Positions 48,001-57,953 are shown, counted from the stretch's first letter. The stretch is DNA of 64,000 bases from Rahnella bruchi (GCF_003614975.1 NZ_QZWI01000001.1:558001-622000); one strand, 5' to 3'. Numbers and translations: made by a program. Notes: generated by a model not told the origin, from the letters alone.

Positions 48001-48028
48001 ACAAAACCCCGGCAAGCCGGGGTTTTGT
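48001..48028 (-). terminator. Terminator of the chiP-chiQ genes
   Basis: A nearly perfect palindrome, ACAAAACCCCGG with CCGGGGTTTTGT, in the convergent gap between fur and chiQ. The A/T ends give a usable U tract for the minus-strand transcript. Confidence 0.85.
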
Positions 48029-48058
48029 TTCAATGAAGCTTATGCCAAAACATTGCGT

Positions 48059-48406
48059 TTAGTTAGCGGGTGCAGGCGCATTACTGGATTTGATTTCCTG
48101 CCAGATTTTACCGCAATCCGCCGCATATGCCTGACCATCACCGGTTTTACGCGCCGTCAGACAACGCTGATAATCCACCACGCGCACCGTTTCCTGTTCG
48201 GCAAATTTCTGATGGGCTTTTTCCTGCTTCAGCTTGTCCAGTAGCACCTGACAGGTCGCCAGTTTGTCCGGATTACCTTCCGACGTATTAATACACGCCC
48301 TGTAGTCTTCACGCGTTTTGGATATTTGAGCCTGATCGGCGGTTGGCGCACACCCTGCCAGCAGAACAGCCGATACCACAATCATCAGTAATTTATTCAT
48401 CGACAT
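48059..48406 (-). CDS. chiQ: ChiQ (YbfN), small chitoporin-associated lipoprotein
   Basis: Predicted lipoprotein of 115 aa encoded after chiP. The signal peptide MSMNKLLMIVVSAVLLAGC has a lipobox with Cys19. The rest is soluble and carries several Cys (RACINT, ATCQVL, QRCLTA, ADCGKIW), probably as disulfides. I chose the ATG at 48406, 5 bases after GAGG; the longer frame reads into chiP sequence. The gene starts 7 bases after chiP. Its exact role is not established. Confidence 0.88.
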   Translation of the reverse strand: MSMNKLLMIVVSAVLLAGCAPTADQAQISKTREDYRACINTSEGNPDKLATCQVLLDKLKQEKAHQKFAEQETVRVVDYQRCLTARKTGDGQAYAADCGKIWQEIKSSNAPAPAN

Positions 48407-48413
48407 AACGACC

Positions 48414-49877
48414 TCAGAAAATAGTGAATGGAGCAATAACGATGAATTTCACGTCTTTTTCATCCTGGAATATGTTGCCGTAACCCCCGCCCCAGCTCGG
48501 AATATCCGAATGGTTGTCGTATTGGGTGTAATGCAGTTTGAACAGCGTACCTTTCGCGCGGCCTTCCTGAATGGTGTAAAGCGCATCCAGACTCCAGGCA
48601 CTCTCTTTCAGGCGCTGGCTCTGATCGTAGGCGGCGTTGGTGCTCGGTTTGGCGTCCCACGCATAAACATAAGAACCCCCGACGGCGAGGCCTGGAAGAT
48701 CCCATTTCGCGAGATCGTAAAGTACACCGGCGTACACTGCTTTTTCGCCGTTGGCGTTGAAGTCCGAACGGTTATCCCACCATACGTCCAGACGACCGTT
48801 TGAAGACGAATACGTCGGAGTCATACGTTGCAGGAAGTAGCCCTGATTACCTTCCGCTTTGACCATCGTGCCTTCCAGACGCCAGTTAAACTGGCCGGTG
48901 GTGTAACCGAAAGTCAGCGCCTGCAACCAGGCCAGTCCGTCATACAAGCTGTTCGGATCGTTCTTGTCGCTGATGCGGTCTTCCGCGCCATAGAACTGGT
49001 AGCTGGTAGTCAGCGGATTGCCCATCAGATCGATTTTATACGACGTTTTGGCGAAGTACTGATCGACGTAGCTTTCAGCCTGACCAAAAGCGCCTTCCAG
49101 TACCAAATCATTTTTGAAGTCGTATTTCGCGCCGAGAGAATGGATATACGAAACACCGGTTTTCTTATCGTTCTGGCGGAAATCATCCATTTCCAGATGC
49201 CATGGGGATTTGTATTCGTCAGCCCACATGTAGGAGAAACTCAGTTCGCCCGGATCACCGAAGTCATGCTTGTAGCCCGCTTCCGCACCGCGGTAAGTAC
49301 CCGGCATGAAGCTCCAGTGTGGCGCAATCAGTGTCTGACCGGTTGGTTGAATGTAACCTGCGTGTCCCCAGAATCCGCCGTATTTAAATTTACCGGCAGC
49401 TTTATAAAGGCTGACCCCGCCTTTATCGCCCGAATAATCTTCGTCGTAGGCGTGGTTTTTAGAGGAAAACGCGATTTCGTTTGGATGGCCGCTGTCGCTG
49501 GCTTCAGCTAATTCAATGGCAGTAAAAGCGGCGACGTCGATCCCGAACATATCCCAGGCATAGCCGGAGGAAAAATCGAGATTCAGGTTAGCGGTGGAAT
49601 GCGAAAGGTTGGTGGCGTACTTGTCGTAATCAGGATTGTTCACCGTGACTTTTGTGCCGTCAGGGCGGGTTTCTTCTTTGGTTTTATTAAGGTCTTTGCG
49701 GTCACGTTCACGCTGCCAGTAATACACACCGCCGGTCAGGGTCGAATCGTCAATAAAGCCAGCCGCTTTGGCGTCTTCAGAAAACATCATTCCGCCACCC
49801 AATAAGGTGCCGGCAAGAGAATAAAGTGCAGGTTTCAGGTAAGCCGATCCCCTGCCCCTGTTAAGGTGCTTGTGCAT
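48414..49877 (-). CDS. chiP: Chitoporin ChiP
   Basis: Outer-membrane OprD-family porin for chitooligosaccharides. An N-terminal signal of about 38 residues ends near EDAKA, with the mature protein starting [24 protein letters not shown]. The rest shows alternating amphipathic strands and aromatic girdles, ending in [10 protein letters not shown], an outer-membrane C-terminal signature with final Phe. The 487 aa length is slightly longer than E. coli (468). Its ribosome site is inside a ChiX small-RNA target. It is upstream of chiQ and downstream of glnS in the same orientation. Confidence 0.95.
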   Translation of the reverse strand: MHKHLNRGRGSAYLKPALYSLAGTLLGGGMMFSEDAKAAGFIDDSTLTGGVYYWQRERDRKDLNKTKEETRPDGTKVTVNNPDYDKYATNLSHSTANLNLDFSSGYAWDMFGIDVAAFTAIELAEASDSGHPNEIAFSSKNHAYDEDYSGDKGGVSLYKAAGKFKYGGFWGHAGYIQPTGQTLIAPHWSFMPGTYRGAEAGYKHDFGDPGELSFSYMWADEYKSPWHLEMDDFRQNDKKTGVSYIHSLGAKYDFKNDLVLEGAFGQAESYVDQYFAKTSYKIDLMGNPLTTSYQFYGAEDRISDKNDPNSLYDGLAWLQALTFGYTTGQFNWRLEGTMVKAEGNQGYFLQRMTPTYSSSNGRLDVWWDNRSDFNANGEKAVYAGVLYDLAKWDLPGLAVGGSYVYAWDAKPSTNAAYDQSQRLKESAWSLDALYTIQEGRAKGTLFKLHYTQYDNHSDIPSWGGGYGNIFQDEKDVKFIVIAPFTIF

Positions 49878-49878
49878 A

Positions 49879-49897
49879 GAAATTCCTCATTTTTGAC
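49879..49897 (-). promoter_or_regulatory. ChiX small-RNA target over the chiP ribosome-binding site
   Basis: The chiP leader reads GUCAAA-AAU-GAGGAAUUUC just before the AUG. E. coli ChiX contains GAAAUUCCUC then UUUGAC as recalled, which pairs with these 10 and 6 bases with a 3-base bulge. The pairing covers the GAGGA ribosome site and would block translation, as known for ChiX-chiP. Confidence 0.75.
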
Positions 49898-50237
49898 TAA
49901 AAAAACGTACAAAACCCAAACGGGTATTAAAAGCGGCCGCCAGAGGCGTAACCGGATAAATCACCATCAAGAGTATTTTTCGCGACGCGAATTATCAATG
50001 AGTAATTAATCATTGATCGCCGAAATATGACAAAGTGCACATAAAGATGAAAAAGTGTAACAAAAGACTATGGTGAGGGATTAAGCAGGGAAATAATGAA
50101 AATAAATAATTAAATCAGAGTAATGACGTTTGAAAACGATAATTAAAACGTTTCAGCACACCAAAACAAGGTTTAAAAAGCAAACATCAAAAACACATTA
50201 ATTCGCGATGAAAAACAAAATTGGCTGGCATCAGACA

Positions 50238-50264
50238 TAAAAAAACGCAGCCGGAGCTGCGTTT
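50238..50264 (-). terminator. Terminator of glnS
   Basis: A 9-bp stem, AAACGCAGC with GCTGCGTTT around CGGA, followed by T-rich sequence on the minus strand, 37 bases after the glnS stop. Confidence 0.88.
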
Positions 50265-50301
50265 AACTTTTAGTCGGTCAAAACAAACTGTTCAGAGGCA
50301 A

Positions 50302-51972
50302 TTACGCAACGGGTTTGCTTTCCCATGTGTCACGCAGGCCGACGGTCCTGTTGAATACCAGATTATCCGCGCTTGAGTAGCGGCTGTCGGCGCAGAAGTA
50401 ACCTTCACGCTCGAACTGCAGGCTGATTTCAGCCTGAGCAGCCACCAGAGAAGGCTCAACAAAACCATGGGCAATCACCAGCGATTCCGGGTTGATCGTG
50501 GTCAGGAAGTCTTCTGCCTGCCCAGGATTAGCAACACTGAACAGACGGTCATACAGACGGAATTCCGCCGGTTTACCTTCAGACGCAGAAACCCAGTGGA
50601 TCACGCCTTTCACCTTGCGGCCATCAGCAGGATCTTTGCTCAGCGTTTCGATATCGTAAGAACAGAAGATGGTGGTGATATTACCTTCTGCATCTTTCTC
50701 GATACGTTCCGCTTTGATCACATACGCATTGCGCAGACGAACTTCTTTGCCCAGCACCAGACGTTTGTACTGTTTGTTGGCTTCTTCACGGAAATCGGCC
50801 TGATCGATATAGATTTCACGGGTGAACGGCACTTCACGCGAACCCATTTCCGGTTTGCTCGGATGGTTCGGCATTTTCACCATCTGCACGTCATCACCGG
50901 TAAAGTTTTCAATGATCACTTTAACCGGATTGATAACCGCCATGGCGCGTGGTGCGTTTTCGTTCAGGTCATCACGGATACAGGATTCCAGCGCCATCAT
51001 TTCGACGTTGTTATCTTGTTTCGTCACGCCGATACGACGGCAGAATTCACGGATAGACGCGGCAGTGTAACCACGGCGACGCAGACCGGAAACGGTCGGC
51101 ATACGCGGATCATCCCAGCCTTCAACGATATTATCCGTCACCAGCAGATTCAGCTTACGCTTGGACATGATGGAGTATTCGAGATTCAGACGGGAGAACT
51201 CGTACTGCCGCGGATGGCATGGAATGCTGATGTTATCCAGCACCCAGTCGTACAGACGGCGGTTGTCCTGGAACTCCAGCGTACACAGTGAATGTGTGAT
51301 CCCTTCCAGCGCATCGGAAATGCAGTGGGTGAAATCGTACATCGGATAGATGCACCATTTGTTGCCGGTCTGATGGTGTTCTGCAAATTTGATACGGTAA
51401 ATCACCGGATCACGCATCACGAAGAATGGCGAAGCCATATCGATTTTTGCACGCAGACACGCAGCGCCTTCGGCAAATTCGCCGTTACGCATTTTTTCGA
51501 ACAGCGCGATATTCTCTTCTACGCTGCGATCGCGGAACGGGCTGTTTTTACCAGGCGATGTCAGGGAGCCACGGTATTCGCGGATCTGGTCTGGAGACAG
51601 TTCATCAACATAAGCCAGACCTTTATTGATCAGTTCCAGCGCGTAGGCGTGCAGCTGATCAAAATAATCCGAAGAGTAATGAATATCACCACTCCAGTCG
51701 AAACCTAACCATTGCACGTCGTGTTTGATTGAATCAACGAATTCAATATCTTCTTTTGCCGGATTGGTATCGTCAAAACGCAGGTTGCACTGCCCCTGAT
51801 AGTCTTGCGCGATGCCAAAATTCAGGCAGATAGATTTCGCATGACCAATATGCAGATAGCCATTAGGCTCGGGCGGGAAACGGGTATGAACGGTATTGTG
51901 TTTCCCGGTCGCCAGATCTTCATCAATAATCTGACGGATAAAATTTGTTGGGCGGGCTTCTGCCTCACTCAT
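50302..51972 (-). CDS. glnS: Glutaminyl-tRNA synthetase
   Basis: Class I aminoacyl-tRNA synthetase charging tRNA-Gln. The HIGH motif is at 41-44 ([11 protein letters not shown]) and the KMSKS counterpart is IMSKRKL. N-terminal catalytic and C-terminal anticodon-binding beta-barrel domains account for 556 aa (E. coli 554). It is monocistronic with its own terminator. A tRNA-Gln gene lies about 9 kb away at 61141. Confidence 0.98.
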   Translation of the reverse strand: MSEAEARPTNFIRQIIDEDLATGKHNTVHTRFPPEPNGYLHIGHAKSICLNFGIAQDYQGQCNLRFDDTNPAKEDIEFVDSIKHDVQWLGFDWSGDIHYSSDYFDQLHAYALELINKGLAYVDELSPDQIREYRGSLTSPGKNSPFRDRSVEENIALFEKMRNGEFAEGAACLRAKIDMASPFFVMRDPVIYRIKFAEHHQTGNKWCIYPMYDFTHCISDALEGITHSLCTLEFQDNRRLYDWVLDNISIPCHPRQYEFSRLNLEYSIMSKRKLNLLVTDNIVEGWDDPRMPTVSGLRRRGYTAASIREFCRRIGVTKQDNNVEMMALESCIRDDLNENAPRAMAVINPVKVIIENFTGDDVQMVKMPNHPSKPEMGSREVPFTREIYIDQADFREEANKQYKRLVLGKEVRLRNAYVIKAERIEKDAEGNITTIFCSYDIETLSKDPADGRKVKGVIHWVSASEGKPAEFRLYDRLFSVANPGQAEDFLTTINPESLVIAHGFVEPSLVAAQAEISLQFEREGYFCADSRYSSADNLVFNRTVGLRDTWESKPVA

Positions 51973-52099
51973 TGTGCAATTCCTCTACGCGACATTTGAC
52001 TCTACGGATAACCGCTTATGTTCCAACAAGCCACGTAAGGAAACAACCGTTAGTTGCATAAAATCGTGGTTATCTGCATGGCGTCTGCTTAGAAGCAAT

Positions 52100-52132
52100 A
52101 AAAAAAGCGGGAAGAGATTGCTCTCTTCCCGC
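52100..52132 (-). terminator. Terminator of nagE
   Basis: A 10-bp perfect stem, GCGGGAAGAG with CTCTTCCCGC around ATTGCT, followed on the minus strand by TTTTTTTATTG. Confidence 0.92.
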
Positions 52133-52178
52133 GATTGGACTTTTTGCTCTGCTTTCGACTGTTACTTAATCAGCAGAA

Positions 52179-54125
52179 TTATTTACTCTGGATTTCGAAC
52201 AGTTTGGTCTGACCGGCAACCACTGAGCCGCTGGCCAGAGAAATCACACCGGTATAATCGTCGATGTTGCTGACCACAACCGGGCTTATCATTGAGCGCG
52301 CGTTGGCGTTCAGATAATCCAGATCCAGTTCCAGTACAGGCTGACCCGCGACGACAGTTGCGCCTTCTTCGACCAGGCGGGTAAAGCCCTGACCATTCAG
52401 TGCAACAGTATCAATACCCATATGCACCACGATCTCAGCACCGGAAGTAGTTTCCAGGCAGAACGCATGATTGGTATTGAAGATTTTCACCACAGTACCG
52501 GCCGCAGGAGAAACCACGATTTTATCGGTCGGACGAATAGCCACGCCATCACCGACGGCTTTGCTGGCAAATGCTTCATCAGGCACCTGCTCCAGCGCAA
52601 CGATGTCACCGGTGACCGGCGAAACCAGCGTTTCAACCACAGTTTTCACGCTGTTTGGCACAGCCTGAGGAGCCGCTTTTACCGCAGCAACGGGTGTCGC
52701 TACACCTGCAGGAACCGGACCGCGTGCCATCACTTTTTTCATGGCATCAGCCAGAGATTCTGCTTTAGCACCGACGATAACCTGAATGCTTTGTTTGTTC
52801 AGACGAACAATACCTGATGCACCCAGACGTTTACACGCGGCGTCATCAACGGTACCGGCATCCTTCACGTTCAGACGCAGACGGGTAATACAGGCATCAA
52901 TCCCTTTGAAGTTATCAGAACCACCCAGAGCCCCAATGTAGCTCACAGCCAGCTGATTCAGACCTTCTTCAGTGTTGCTGTTTGCTTCAGGTTCACCGAT
53001 ATGATCAACGTCGTCTTCACGACCTGGTGTTTTCAGGTTGAACATGCGGATGATGACGCTGAACAGAACGAAGTAAATGATGAAGAAGACCACACCCATC
53101 ACCAGCAACATCCAGACGTTTTTACTTGCTGCCGGCAGGTTGTACATCAACGCATAGTCGATGGCACCTGCAGAGAAGGAGAAGCCTGCGTGAATACCCA
53201 GTGCGGTTGCGATGTACAGGCTGATCCCGGTCAGGATGGCGTGTACTAAGTAAAGCAACGGAGCAAGGAACATGAACAGGAATTCTAACGGCTCAGTAAC
53301 ACCGGTCAGGAATGCCGTCACAGCAACGGATACCAGCATACCGCCCACCAGCGAACGACGCTCTTTCGGTGCTGCAAAGTACATTGCACATGCTGCGCCT
53401 GGCAGACCAAACATCATGATTGGGAAGAAGCCGGACATGAACATCCCTGCAGTGCCGTCACCCGCGTAGAAGCGGTTGATATCACCGTGGAATACAGTCC
53501 CAGCAGCGTTGGTGAAGTCACCAATCTGGAACCATGCAATGGTATTCAGAACCTGATGCAAACCTGTTGGGATCAGCAAACGGTTTACGAAACCAAAGAT
53601 ACCTGCACCGAATGCACCAGCCCCTACGATCCACTCCCCGCCCGCACGGATTGCATCCTGCACCGGAGGCCAGACGTAACCGAAGATAGCGGCCAAAATC
53701 AGACAGAAGAAGCCCGTTGCGATAGGAACGAAGCGTTTCCCACCGAAGAAGCTCAGGAAGTCAGGCAGTTTGATATCAGACCAGCGGTTGTAAACCATAC
53801 CGCCCACCAGACCAGTAATAATACCAGCCAGCACGCCCATGTTTACCGCTGGGTTAATGGTCACCATCGCTTTAGTCAGGATGAAGTAACCAATACCGCC
53901 CGCTAATGCTGCTGCACCCGCATTGTCTTTAGACCAGCTGGATGCCACACCGATAGCAAAAATTAATGCGAGGTTATCGAAAATCCCGCCACCGGCTTGC
54001 GCGATGAAAGGCATATTAAGAAGATCAGGCTGACCGAAACGCAGCAATAATGCAGCGACCGGTAGTACGGCTATCGGCAGCTGAAGCGCTCTGCCTAAAC
54101 GCTGAAAGAATCCAAGAATATTCAC
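52179..54125 (-). CDS. nagE: N-acetylglucosamine-specific PTS enzyme IICBA
   Basis: Imports and phosphorylates N-acetylglucosamine to GlcNAc-6-phosphate. Order: membrane IIC domain (about 1-370), IIB domain with the phosphorylated Cys in GIDACITRLRLNVKD (about 412), an Ala/Pro/Val linker, and a C-terminal IIA domain with its active His in EIVVHMGIDTVALNG (about 569). All three domains sit in one 648 aa chain. It is divergent from nagB and shares the NagC/CRP control region. Confidence 0.97.
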   Translation of the reverse strand: MNILGFFQRLGRALQLPIAVLPVAALLLRFGQPDLLNMPFIAQAGGGIFDNLALIFAIGVASSWSKDNAGAAALAGGIGYFILTKAMVTINPAVNMGVLAGIITGLVGGMVYNRWSDIKLPDFLSFFGGKRFVPIATGFFCLILAAIFGYVWPPVQDAIRAGGEWIVGAGAFGAGIFGFVNRLLIPTGLHQVLNTIAWFQIGDFTNAAGTVFHGDINRFYAGDGTAGMFMSGFFPIMMFGLPGAACAMYFAAPKERRSLVGGMLVSVAVTAFLTGVTEPLEFLFMFLAPLLYLVHAILTGISLYIATALGIHAGFSFSAGAIDYALMYNLPAASKNVWMLLVMGVVFFIIYFVLFSVIIRMFNLKTPGREDDVDHIGEPEANSNTEEGLNQLAVSYIGALGGSDNFKGIDACITRLRLNVKDAGTVDDAACKRLGASGIVRLNKQSIQVIVGAKAESLADAMKKVMARGPVPAGVATPVAAVKAAPQAVPNSVKTVVETLVSPVTGDIVALEQVPDEAFASKAVGDGVAIRPTDKIVVSPAAGTVVKIFNTNHAFCLETTSGAEIVVHMGIDTVALNGQGFTRLVEEGATVVAGQPVLELDLDYLNANARSMISPVVVSNIDDYTGVISLASGSVVAGQTKLFEIQSK

Positions 54126-54218
54126 ATTTCCCCCTATCCGCCGTCAGGCGAATCACCTAAGTAGTTTAATTAGTATGGTTACTACCTTTACATTTACCGT
54201 TCCGATTTAACCGACTGA

Positions 54219-54247
54219 CTTATAACTAACAGCACTGCGAGTGTAAA
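54219..54247 (-). promoter_or_regulatory. Predicted sigma-70 promoter of nagE
   Basis: On the minus strand, TTTACA (54247-54242), 17 bases, TATAAG (54224-54219). Each hexamer matches the consensus at 5 of 6 positions. Predicted start near 54212. A NagC-like box lies directly upstream of the -35. Confidence 0.65.
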
Positions 54248-54250
54248 AAG

Positions 54251-54273
54251 ATTATTTCGTATCGCAAATTAAA
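54251..54273. promoter_or_regulatory. NagC-like operator on the nagE side
   Basis: The 23-base box begins ATTATTTCGTA and ends GCAAATTAAA: A/T-rich arms around a central G/C part, as in NagC sites of the E. coli nag region. It abuts the nagE -35. Confidence 0.65.
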
Positions 54274-54282
54274 ACCTCTCTT

Positions 54283-54302
54283 TTTGTGAGAAATGTCACC
54301 AA
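54283..54302. promoter_or_regulatory. CRP site between the two NagC boxes
   Basis: TGTGA-GAAATG-TCACC matches the CRP consensus TGTGA-N6-TCACA at nine of ten positions. Its centre is about 30 bases from one NagC box and about 64 from the other. Confidence 0.7.
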
Positions 54303-54344
54303 AAAGAGGTCATAACATGCCATCAGACTGGTCTTCACACAAAA

Positions 54345-54367
54345 CTTATTTTATCATTAAAAAAATC
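54345..54367. promoter_or_regulatory. NagC-like operator on the nagB side
   Basis: The 23-base box begins CTTATTTTATCATT and ends AAAAAATC. It is very similar to a NagC box known from the E. coli nag region. TATCAT inside it could be the nagB -10, in which case the nagB start is near 54364 and the leader would be about 260 bases. Confidence 0.6.
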
Positions 54368-54461
54368 TAGACGGCATTGTGCCATTCATAAACCGCCGCG
54401 GTGGTTTACGCTTAACAAGACCGCCTTTGAACTGACGAACTTAGTTTTTACTTTGACTACG

Positions 54462-54588
54462 TATATCCGCAGTCATTGACGTTGCAGGAAGGCGGCAATC
54501 GAGTGGATCCCGATGCGCTTACACAGGTAAGTGATTCGGGTGAACGAGAGCAGCCAACGCCCCTGCAAGGTCAAGGACAAAGGATATC
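54462..54588 (+). repeat. ERIC element in the nagB leader
   Basis: A 127-base imperfect palindrome. The left end (TATCCGCAGTCATTGACG, TTGCAGG) pairs with the right end (CCTGCAAGGTCAAGGACAAA, GGATAT). The core GTGGATCCCGATGCGCTTAC, then AGGTAAGTGATTCGGGTGA, follows the ERIC consensus. It ends 37 bases before the nagB ATG and probably lies in the transcribed leader. Confidence 0.85.
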
Positions 54589-54625
54589 AACAGTATATTC
54601 AATATTCTGAAACTAGAGGTACGTG

Positions 54626-55426
54626 ATGAGACTTATTCCTTTAAACACCACCACTGAAGTTGGCAAATGGGCTGCACGTCATATCGTTGAACGCATTAAC
54701 GCTTTTAAACCGACTGCCGAACGTCCTTTCATTCTGGGCCTGCCTACCGGTGGTACCCCTCTTGAAGCTTATAAACATTTAATCGCCATGCATAAAGCAG
54801 GCCAGGTTAGCTTCAAGAACGTCGTCACTTTCAACATGGACGAATATGTCGGTCTGCCACAGGAACATCCTGAGAGCTACCATACTTTCATGTACAAAAA
54901 CTTCTTTGACCACGTTGATATTCCACGCGAAAACATCAACTTGCTCAATGGTAATGCGCCAGACGTTGACGAAGAATGCCGCCAGTACGAAGCGAAAATT
55001 AAGTCTTACGGCAAAATTAACCTGTTCATGGGTGGCGTGGGCAACGACGGTCATATCGCATTCAACGAACCAGCGTCTTCACTGGCTTCACGTACGCGTA
55101 TCAAAACACTGACTCATGAAACCCGTATCGCGAACTCACGTTTCTTCGACAACGATGTGTCTCAGGTGCCAAAATTCGCCCTGACCGTTGGCGTGGGGAC
55201 CTTGCTGGATGCGGAAGAAGTGATGATTCTGGTTACCGGTCATGCGAAAGCACAGGCTCTGGAAGCCGCTGTTGAAGGCAACATTAACCACATGTGGACC
55301 ATCAGCTGCCTGCAATTGCACGCCAAAGCCGTTATGGTATGTGACGAACCGTCCACCATGGAACTGAAAGTCAAAACTGTTAAATATTTCCGCGAGTTAG
55401 AAGCGGAAAATATGAAAAATCTTTAA
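54626..55426 (+). CDS. nagB: Glucosamine-6-phosphate deaminase
   Basis: Converts glucosamine 6-phosphate to fructose 6-phosphate and ammonia; allosterically activated by GlcNAc-6-phosphate in E. coli. The catalytic residues are visible: Asp72 in TFNMDEYVG and Asp141, His143 and Glu148 in [15 protein letters not shown] chose the ATG at 54626, which gives 266 aa as in E. coli; a GTG one codon upstream is also in frame. AGAGGTA precedes it. It is the first gene of nagBACD. Confidence 0.97.
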   Translation: MRLIPLNTTTEVGKWAARHIVERINAFKPTAERPFILGLPTGGTPLEAYKHLIAMHKAGQVSFKNVVTFNMDEYVGLPQEHPESYHTFMYKNFFDHVDIPRENINLLNGNAPDVDEECRQYEAKIKSYGKINLFMGGVGNDGHIAFNEPASSLASRTRIKTLTHETRIANSRFFDNDVSQVPKFALTVGVGTLLDAEEVMILVTGHAKAQALEAAVEGNINHMWTISCLQLHAKAVMVCDEPSTMELKVKTVKYFRELEAENMKNL

Positions 55427-55435
55427 TTAACTGAG

Positions 55436-55558
55436 TCCCCGAAAGCATTGGAGTTGCAGCAAGGCGGCAACTGAACGAATCTCCGGGAGCTTACTGAAGT
55501 AAGTGACCGGAGTGAGTGAAAGCAGCCAACGCCGCTGCGGCTCAAATGATTTAGGGGA
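55436..55558 (+). repeat. ERIC element between nagB and nagA
   Basis: A 123-base imperfect palindrome: TCCCC at the left end pairs with GGGGA at the right. The core GAATCTCCGGGAGCTTAC, then GAAGTAAGTGACCGGAGTGA, matches the ERIC consensus well. It has the same orientation as the copy in the nagB leader. It nearly fills the 140-base nagB-nagA spacer, and its right end (TTTAGGGGAA) reaches into the nagA ribosome-binding region. Confidence 0.92.
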
Positions 55559-55569
55559 ATGGGGGCATG

Positions 55570-56709
55570 ATGTACGCATTGATTGAGGGCCGGATATATA
55601 CCGGTCATGACGTTCTGGATAACCACGCGGTCGTGATTGCGGATGGCAAAATCGAACGTGTCTGCCCGGTGAGTGAATTGCCGGCGAATGTGGAAACCCG
55701 CAGTCTGGATGGCGCCATTCTTGCCCCCGGATTTATCGATCTGCAACTTAATGGTTGTGGCGGCGTGCAGTTCAACGATTCTCTGGAAGCTATTTCCGTA
55801 GAAACGTTAGAAATCATGCAAAAAGCCAATGAAAAATCCGGCTGTACCAGTTTCTTACCGACGCTTATCACCTGTAGCGATGACTACATGAAACACGGTA
55901 TCAGCGTGATGCGCACCTATTTGGAAAAGTATCCGAACCAGGCTTTGGGACTTCATCTGGAAGGGCCATATCTCAGCCCGGCGAAAAAAGGCACGCATAA
56001 TCCTGCCTTCATCCGCCTGCCAGACAGCGCCATGATTGATTTCCTCTGCGCGAATGCTGACGTGATCACTCAGCTGACGCTGGCCCCGGAACAGGTTGAT
56101 GCGAAATATATCCGCCAGTTGCGTGATGCCGGGATTGTGATTTCCGCTGGCCATTCAAATTCTACGTATGCTGAAGCGCGTGCCGGTTTTGCGGCAGGGA
56201 TCAGCTTTGCGACGCACCTTTATAATGCAATGCCCGCCATTACCGGTCGTCAGCCTGGCCTTATTGGTGCAATCTTCGATACGCCTGAAGTGTACACTGG
56301 CGTCATTGCAGACGGTTTGCATGTGGATTGGGCTAATATCCGCAACGCGAAAAAGCTCAAAGGCGAAAAGCTGGTGTTGGTCACGGACGCCACTGCTCCG
56401 GCTGGCGCGAATATTGATGAGTTCATTTTTGCTGGTAAAACAATATACTACCGTGACGGACTCTGTGTGGACGAAAACGGTACGCTGAGCGGCTCTGCGC
56501 TGACGATGATCGAAGCGGTGCAAAACAGCGTCGAACATGTCGGAATTGCTTTGGATGAGACGCTGCGTATGGCATCGCTTTATCCGGCTCGCGCCATTGG
56601 TCTTGATGACCAGCTGGGCAGCATCGAAGCAGGTAAAGTCGCTAACCTCACCGCGTTCACTCATGATTTTAAAATCACAAAAACTATCGTTAATGGTGAC
56701 GAAGTTTAA
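55570..56709 (+). CDS. nagA: N-acetylglucosamine-6-phosphate deacetylase
   Basis: Amidohydrolase-fold enzyme producing glucosamine 6-phosphate and acetate. Motifs include [24 protein letters not shown], the metal histidine in [22 protein letters not shown] and the catalytic aspartate in [13 protein letters not shown] chose the second of two adjacent ATGs (55570), which matches E. coli ([12 protein letters not shown]) and gives 379 aa. A GGGGG run sits just upstream. Confidence 0.97.
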   Translation: MYALIEGRIYTGHDVLDNHAVVIADGKIERVCPVSELPANVETRSLDGAILAPGFIDLQLNGCGGVQFNDSLEAISVETLEIMQKANEKSGCTSFLPTLITCSDDYMKHGISVMRTYLEKYPNQALGLHLEGPYLSPAKKGTHNPAFIRLPDSAMIDFLCANADVITQLTLAPEQVDAKYIRQLRDAGIVISAGHSNSTYAEARAGFAAGISFATHLYNAMPAITGRQPGLIGAIFDTPEVYTGVIADGLHVDWANIRNAKKLKGEKLVLVTDATAPAGANIDEFIFAGKTIYYRDGLCVDENGTLSGSALTMIEAVQNSVEHVGIALDETLRMASLYPARAIGLDDQLGSIEAGKVANLTAFTHDFKITKTIVNGDEV

Positions 56710-56729
56710 TTGAGCGGATAACAGCATTG

Positions 56730-57953
56730 ATGACAACTGGCGGACAGCAGGCACAAATCGGCAACGTTGATCTGGTTAAGCAGTTAAACGGGGCGGCGGT
56801 TTACCGCCTGATTGACCAACAAGGCCCCATCTCGCGCATTCAGATTGCCGACATGAGCCAGTTAGCGCCCGCCAGTGTCACCAAGATTACGCGGCAATTG
56901 CTTGAGCGCGGGCTGATTAAAGAAGTGGATCAGCAGGCTTCTACCGGAGGCCGCCGCGCAATTTCCATCATTACCGAAACCCGCCCTTTTCATACCATTG
57001 CGGTGCGCCTTGGCCGCCACGATGCGACGATTACCCTCTACGATCTCAGTGCTAAATCGCTGGCAGAGCAACATTACGCCCTGCCTGAACGCACTCAGGA
57101 AACGCTTGAGAACGCGCTGTTCGAAGCCATCGCCCAGTTCATCGAGCTGAATCAACGTAAAATCCGCGAACTGATTGCCATTTCTGTCATCCTTCCGGGG
57201 CTGGTCGATCCGAATAAAGGGATCGTGCGCTACATGCCGCATATCAGCGTCGGCGGGTGGAAATTAGTGGATGCGCTGGAAGCAAAATTCAAAGTCACCA
57301 GTTTTGTCGGCCACGATATCCGCAGTCTGGCGCTGGCAGAGCACTACTTCGGTGCGACCCGCGACTGTCAGGACTCCATTTTGGTTCGCTTACACCGCGG
57401 AACCGGGGCCGGGATCATCGTTAACGGCCAGATCTTTCTTGGCAGTAACGGCAACGTCGGTGAAATCGGCCATATCCAAATCGATCCGCTGGGCGAACGC
57501 TGTCATTGCGGAAATTTCGGGTGTCTGGAAACCGTTGCAGCAAATGCCGCCATCGAAAACCGTGTGCGCCATCTGCTGACACAAGGCTATGCCAGCAAAC
57601 TGAGTCTGGAAGACTGTTCGATTTCTGCCATTTGTAAGGCCGCCAATCGCCACGATGCGCTGGCTACTGAAGTGATTGAGCATGTGGGTCGCCAGCTGGG
57701 TAAAGGCGTTTCTATTGCGATTAACCTGTTTAATCCGCAAAAAGTGGTGATTGCCGGTGAAATCACGGAAGCCGACAAAGTACTGCTTCCGGCCATTCAG
57801 AGCTGTATTAATGCGCAGGTTCTGAAAGATTTCCGCCGCAATTTACCGGTAGTGACTTCAGCCCTGAATCATCAGTCCGCAATTGGCGCTTTTGCGCTGG
57901 TCAAACGGGCTATGCTCAATGGCGTTCTGTTGCAGCGTCTGATGGAAAATTGA
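56730..57953 (+). CDS. nagC: N-acetylglucosamine repressor NagC
   Basis: ROK-family repressor of nag and chitin genes, induced by GlcNAc-6-phosphate. The N-terminal helix-turn-helix (AAVYRLIDQQGPISRIQIADM, LAPASVTKITRQLL) is followed by the ROK sugar-binding domain with the zinc motif CHCGNFGCLET. I chose the ATG at 56730; the TTG one codon earlier is unlikely. The length is 407 aa. It starts 20 bases after nagA. Confidence 0.97.
   Translation: MTTGGQQAQIGNVDLVKQLNGAAVYRLIDQQGPISRIQIADMSQLAPASVTKITRQLLERGLIKEVDQQASTGGRRAISIITETRPFHTIAVRLGRHDATITLYDLSAKSLAEQHYALPERTQETLENALFEAIAQFIELNQRKIRELIAISVILPGLVDPNKGIVRYMPHISVGGWKLVDALEAKFKVTSFVGHDIRSLALAEHYFGATRDCQDSILVRLHRGTGAGIIVNGQIFLGSNGNVGEIGHIQIDPLGERCHCGNFGCLETVAANAAIENRVRHLLTQGYASKLSLEDCSISAICKAANRHDALATEVIEHVGRQLGKGVSIAINLFNPQKVVIAGEITEADKVLLPAIQSCINAQVLKDFRRNLPVVTSALNHQSAIGAFALVKRAMLNGVLLQRLMEN

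Larger units (their letters stand above)
49878..50301. promoter_or_regulatory. glnS-chiP intergenic region
   Basis: A 424-base, AT-rich gap with no supported gene. It holds the ChiX target, an 8-bp inverted repeat ATCAATGA/TCATTGAT at 49994-50017 with an 8-base spacer (operator or hairpin of unknown partner), and the glnS terminator. NagC control of chiP is known in E. coli, but no box here matched well enough for me to assign it. Confidence 0.45.
54126..54625. promoter_or_regulatory. Divergent nagE-nagB control region
   Basis: A 500-base gap without genes. Listed separately are the nagE promoter, two NagC-like boxes, one CRP site and an ERIC element on the nagB side. The two NagC-like boxes are about 94 bases apart centre to centre with the CRP site between them, which is the loop-forming layout known in E. 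coli. Confidence 0.75.
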
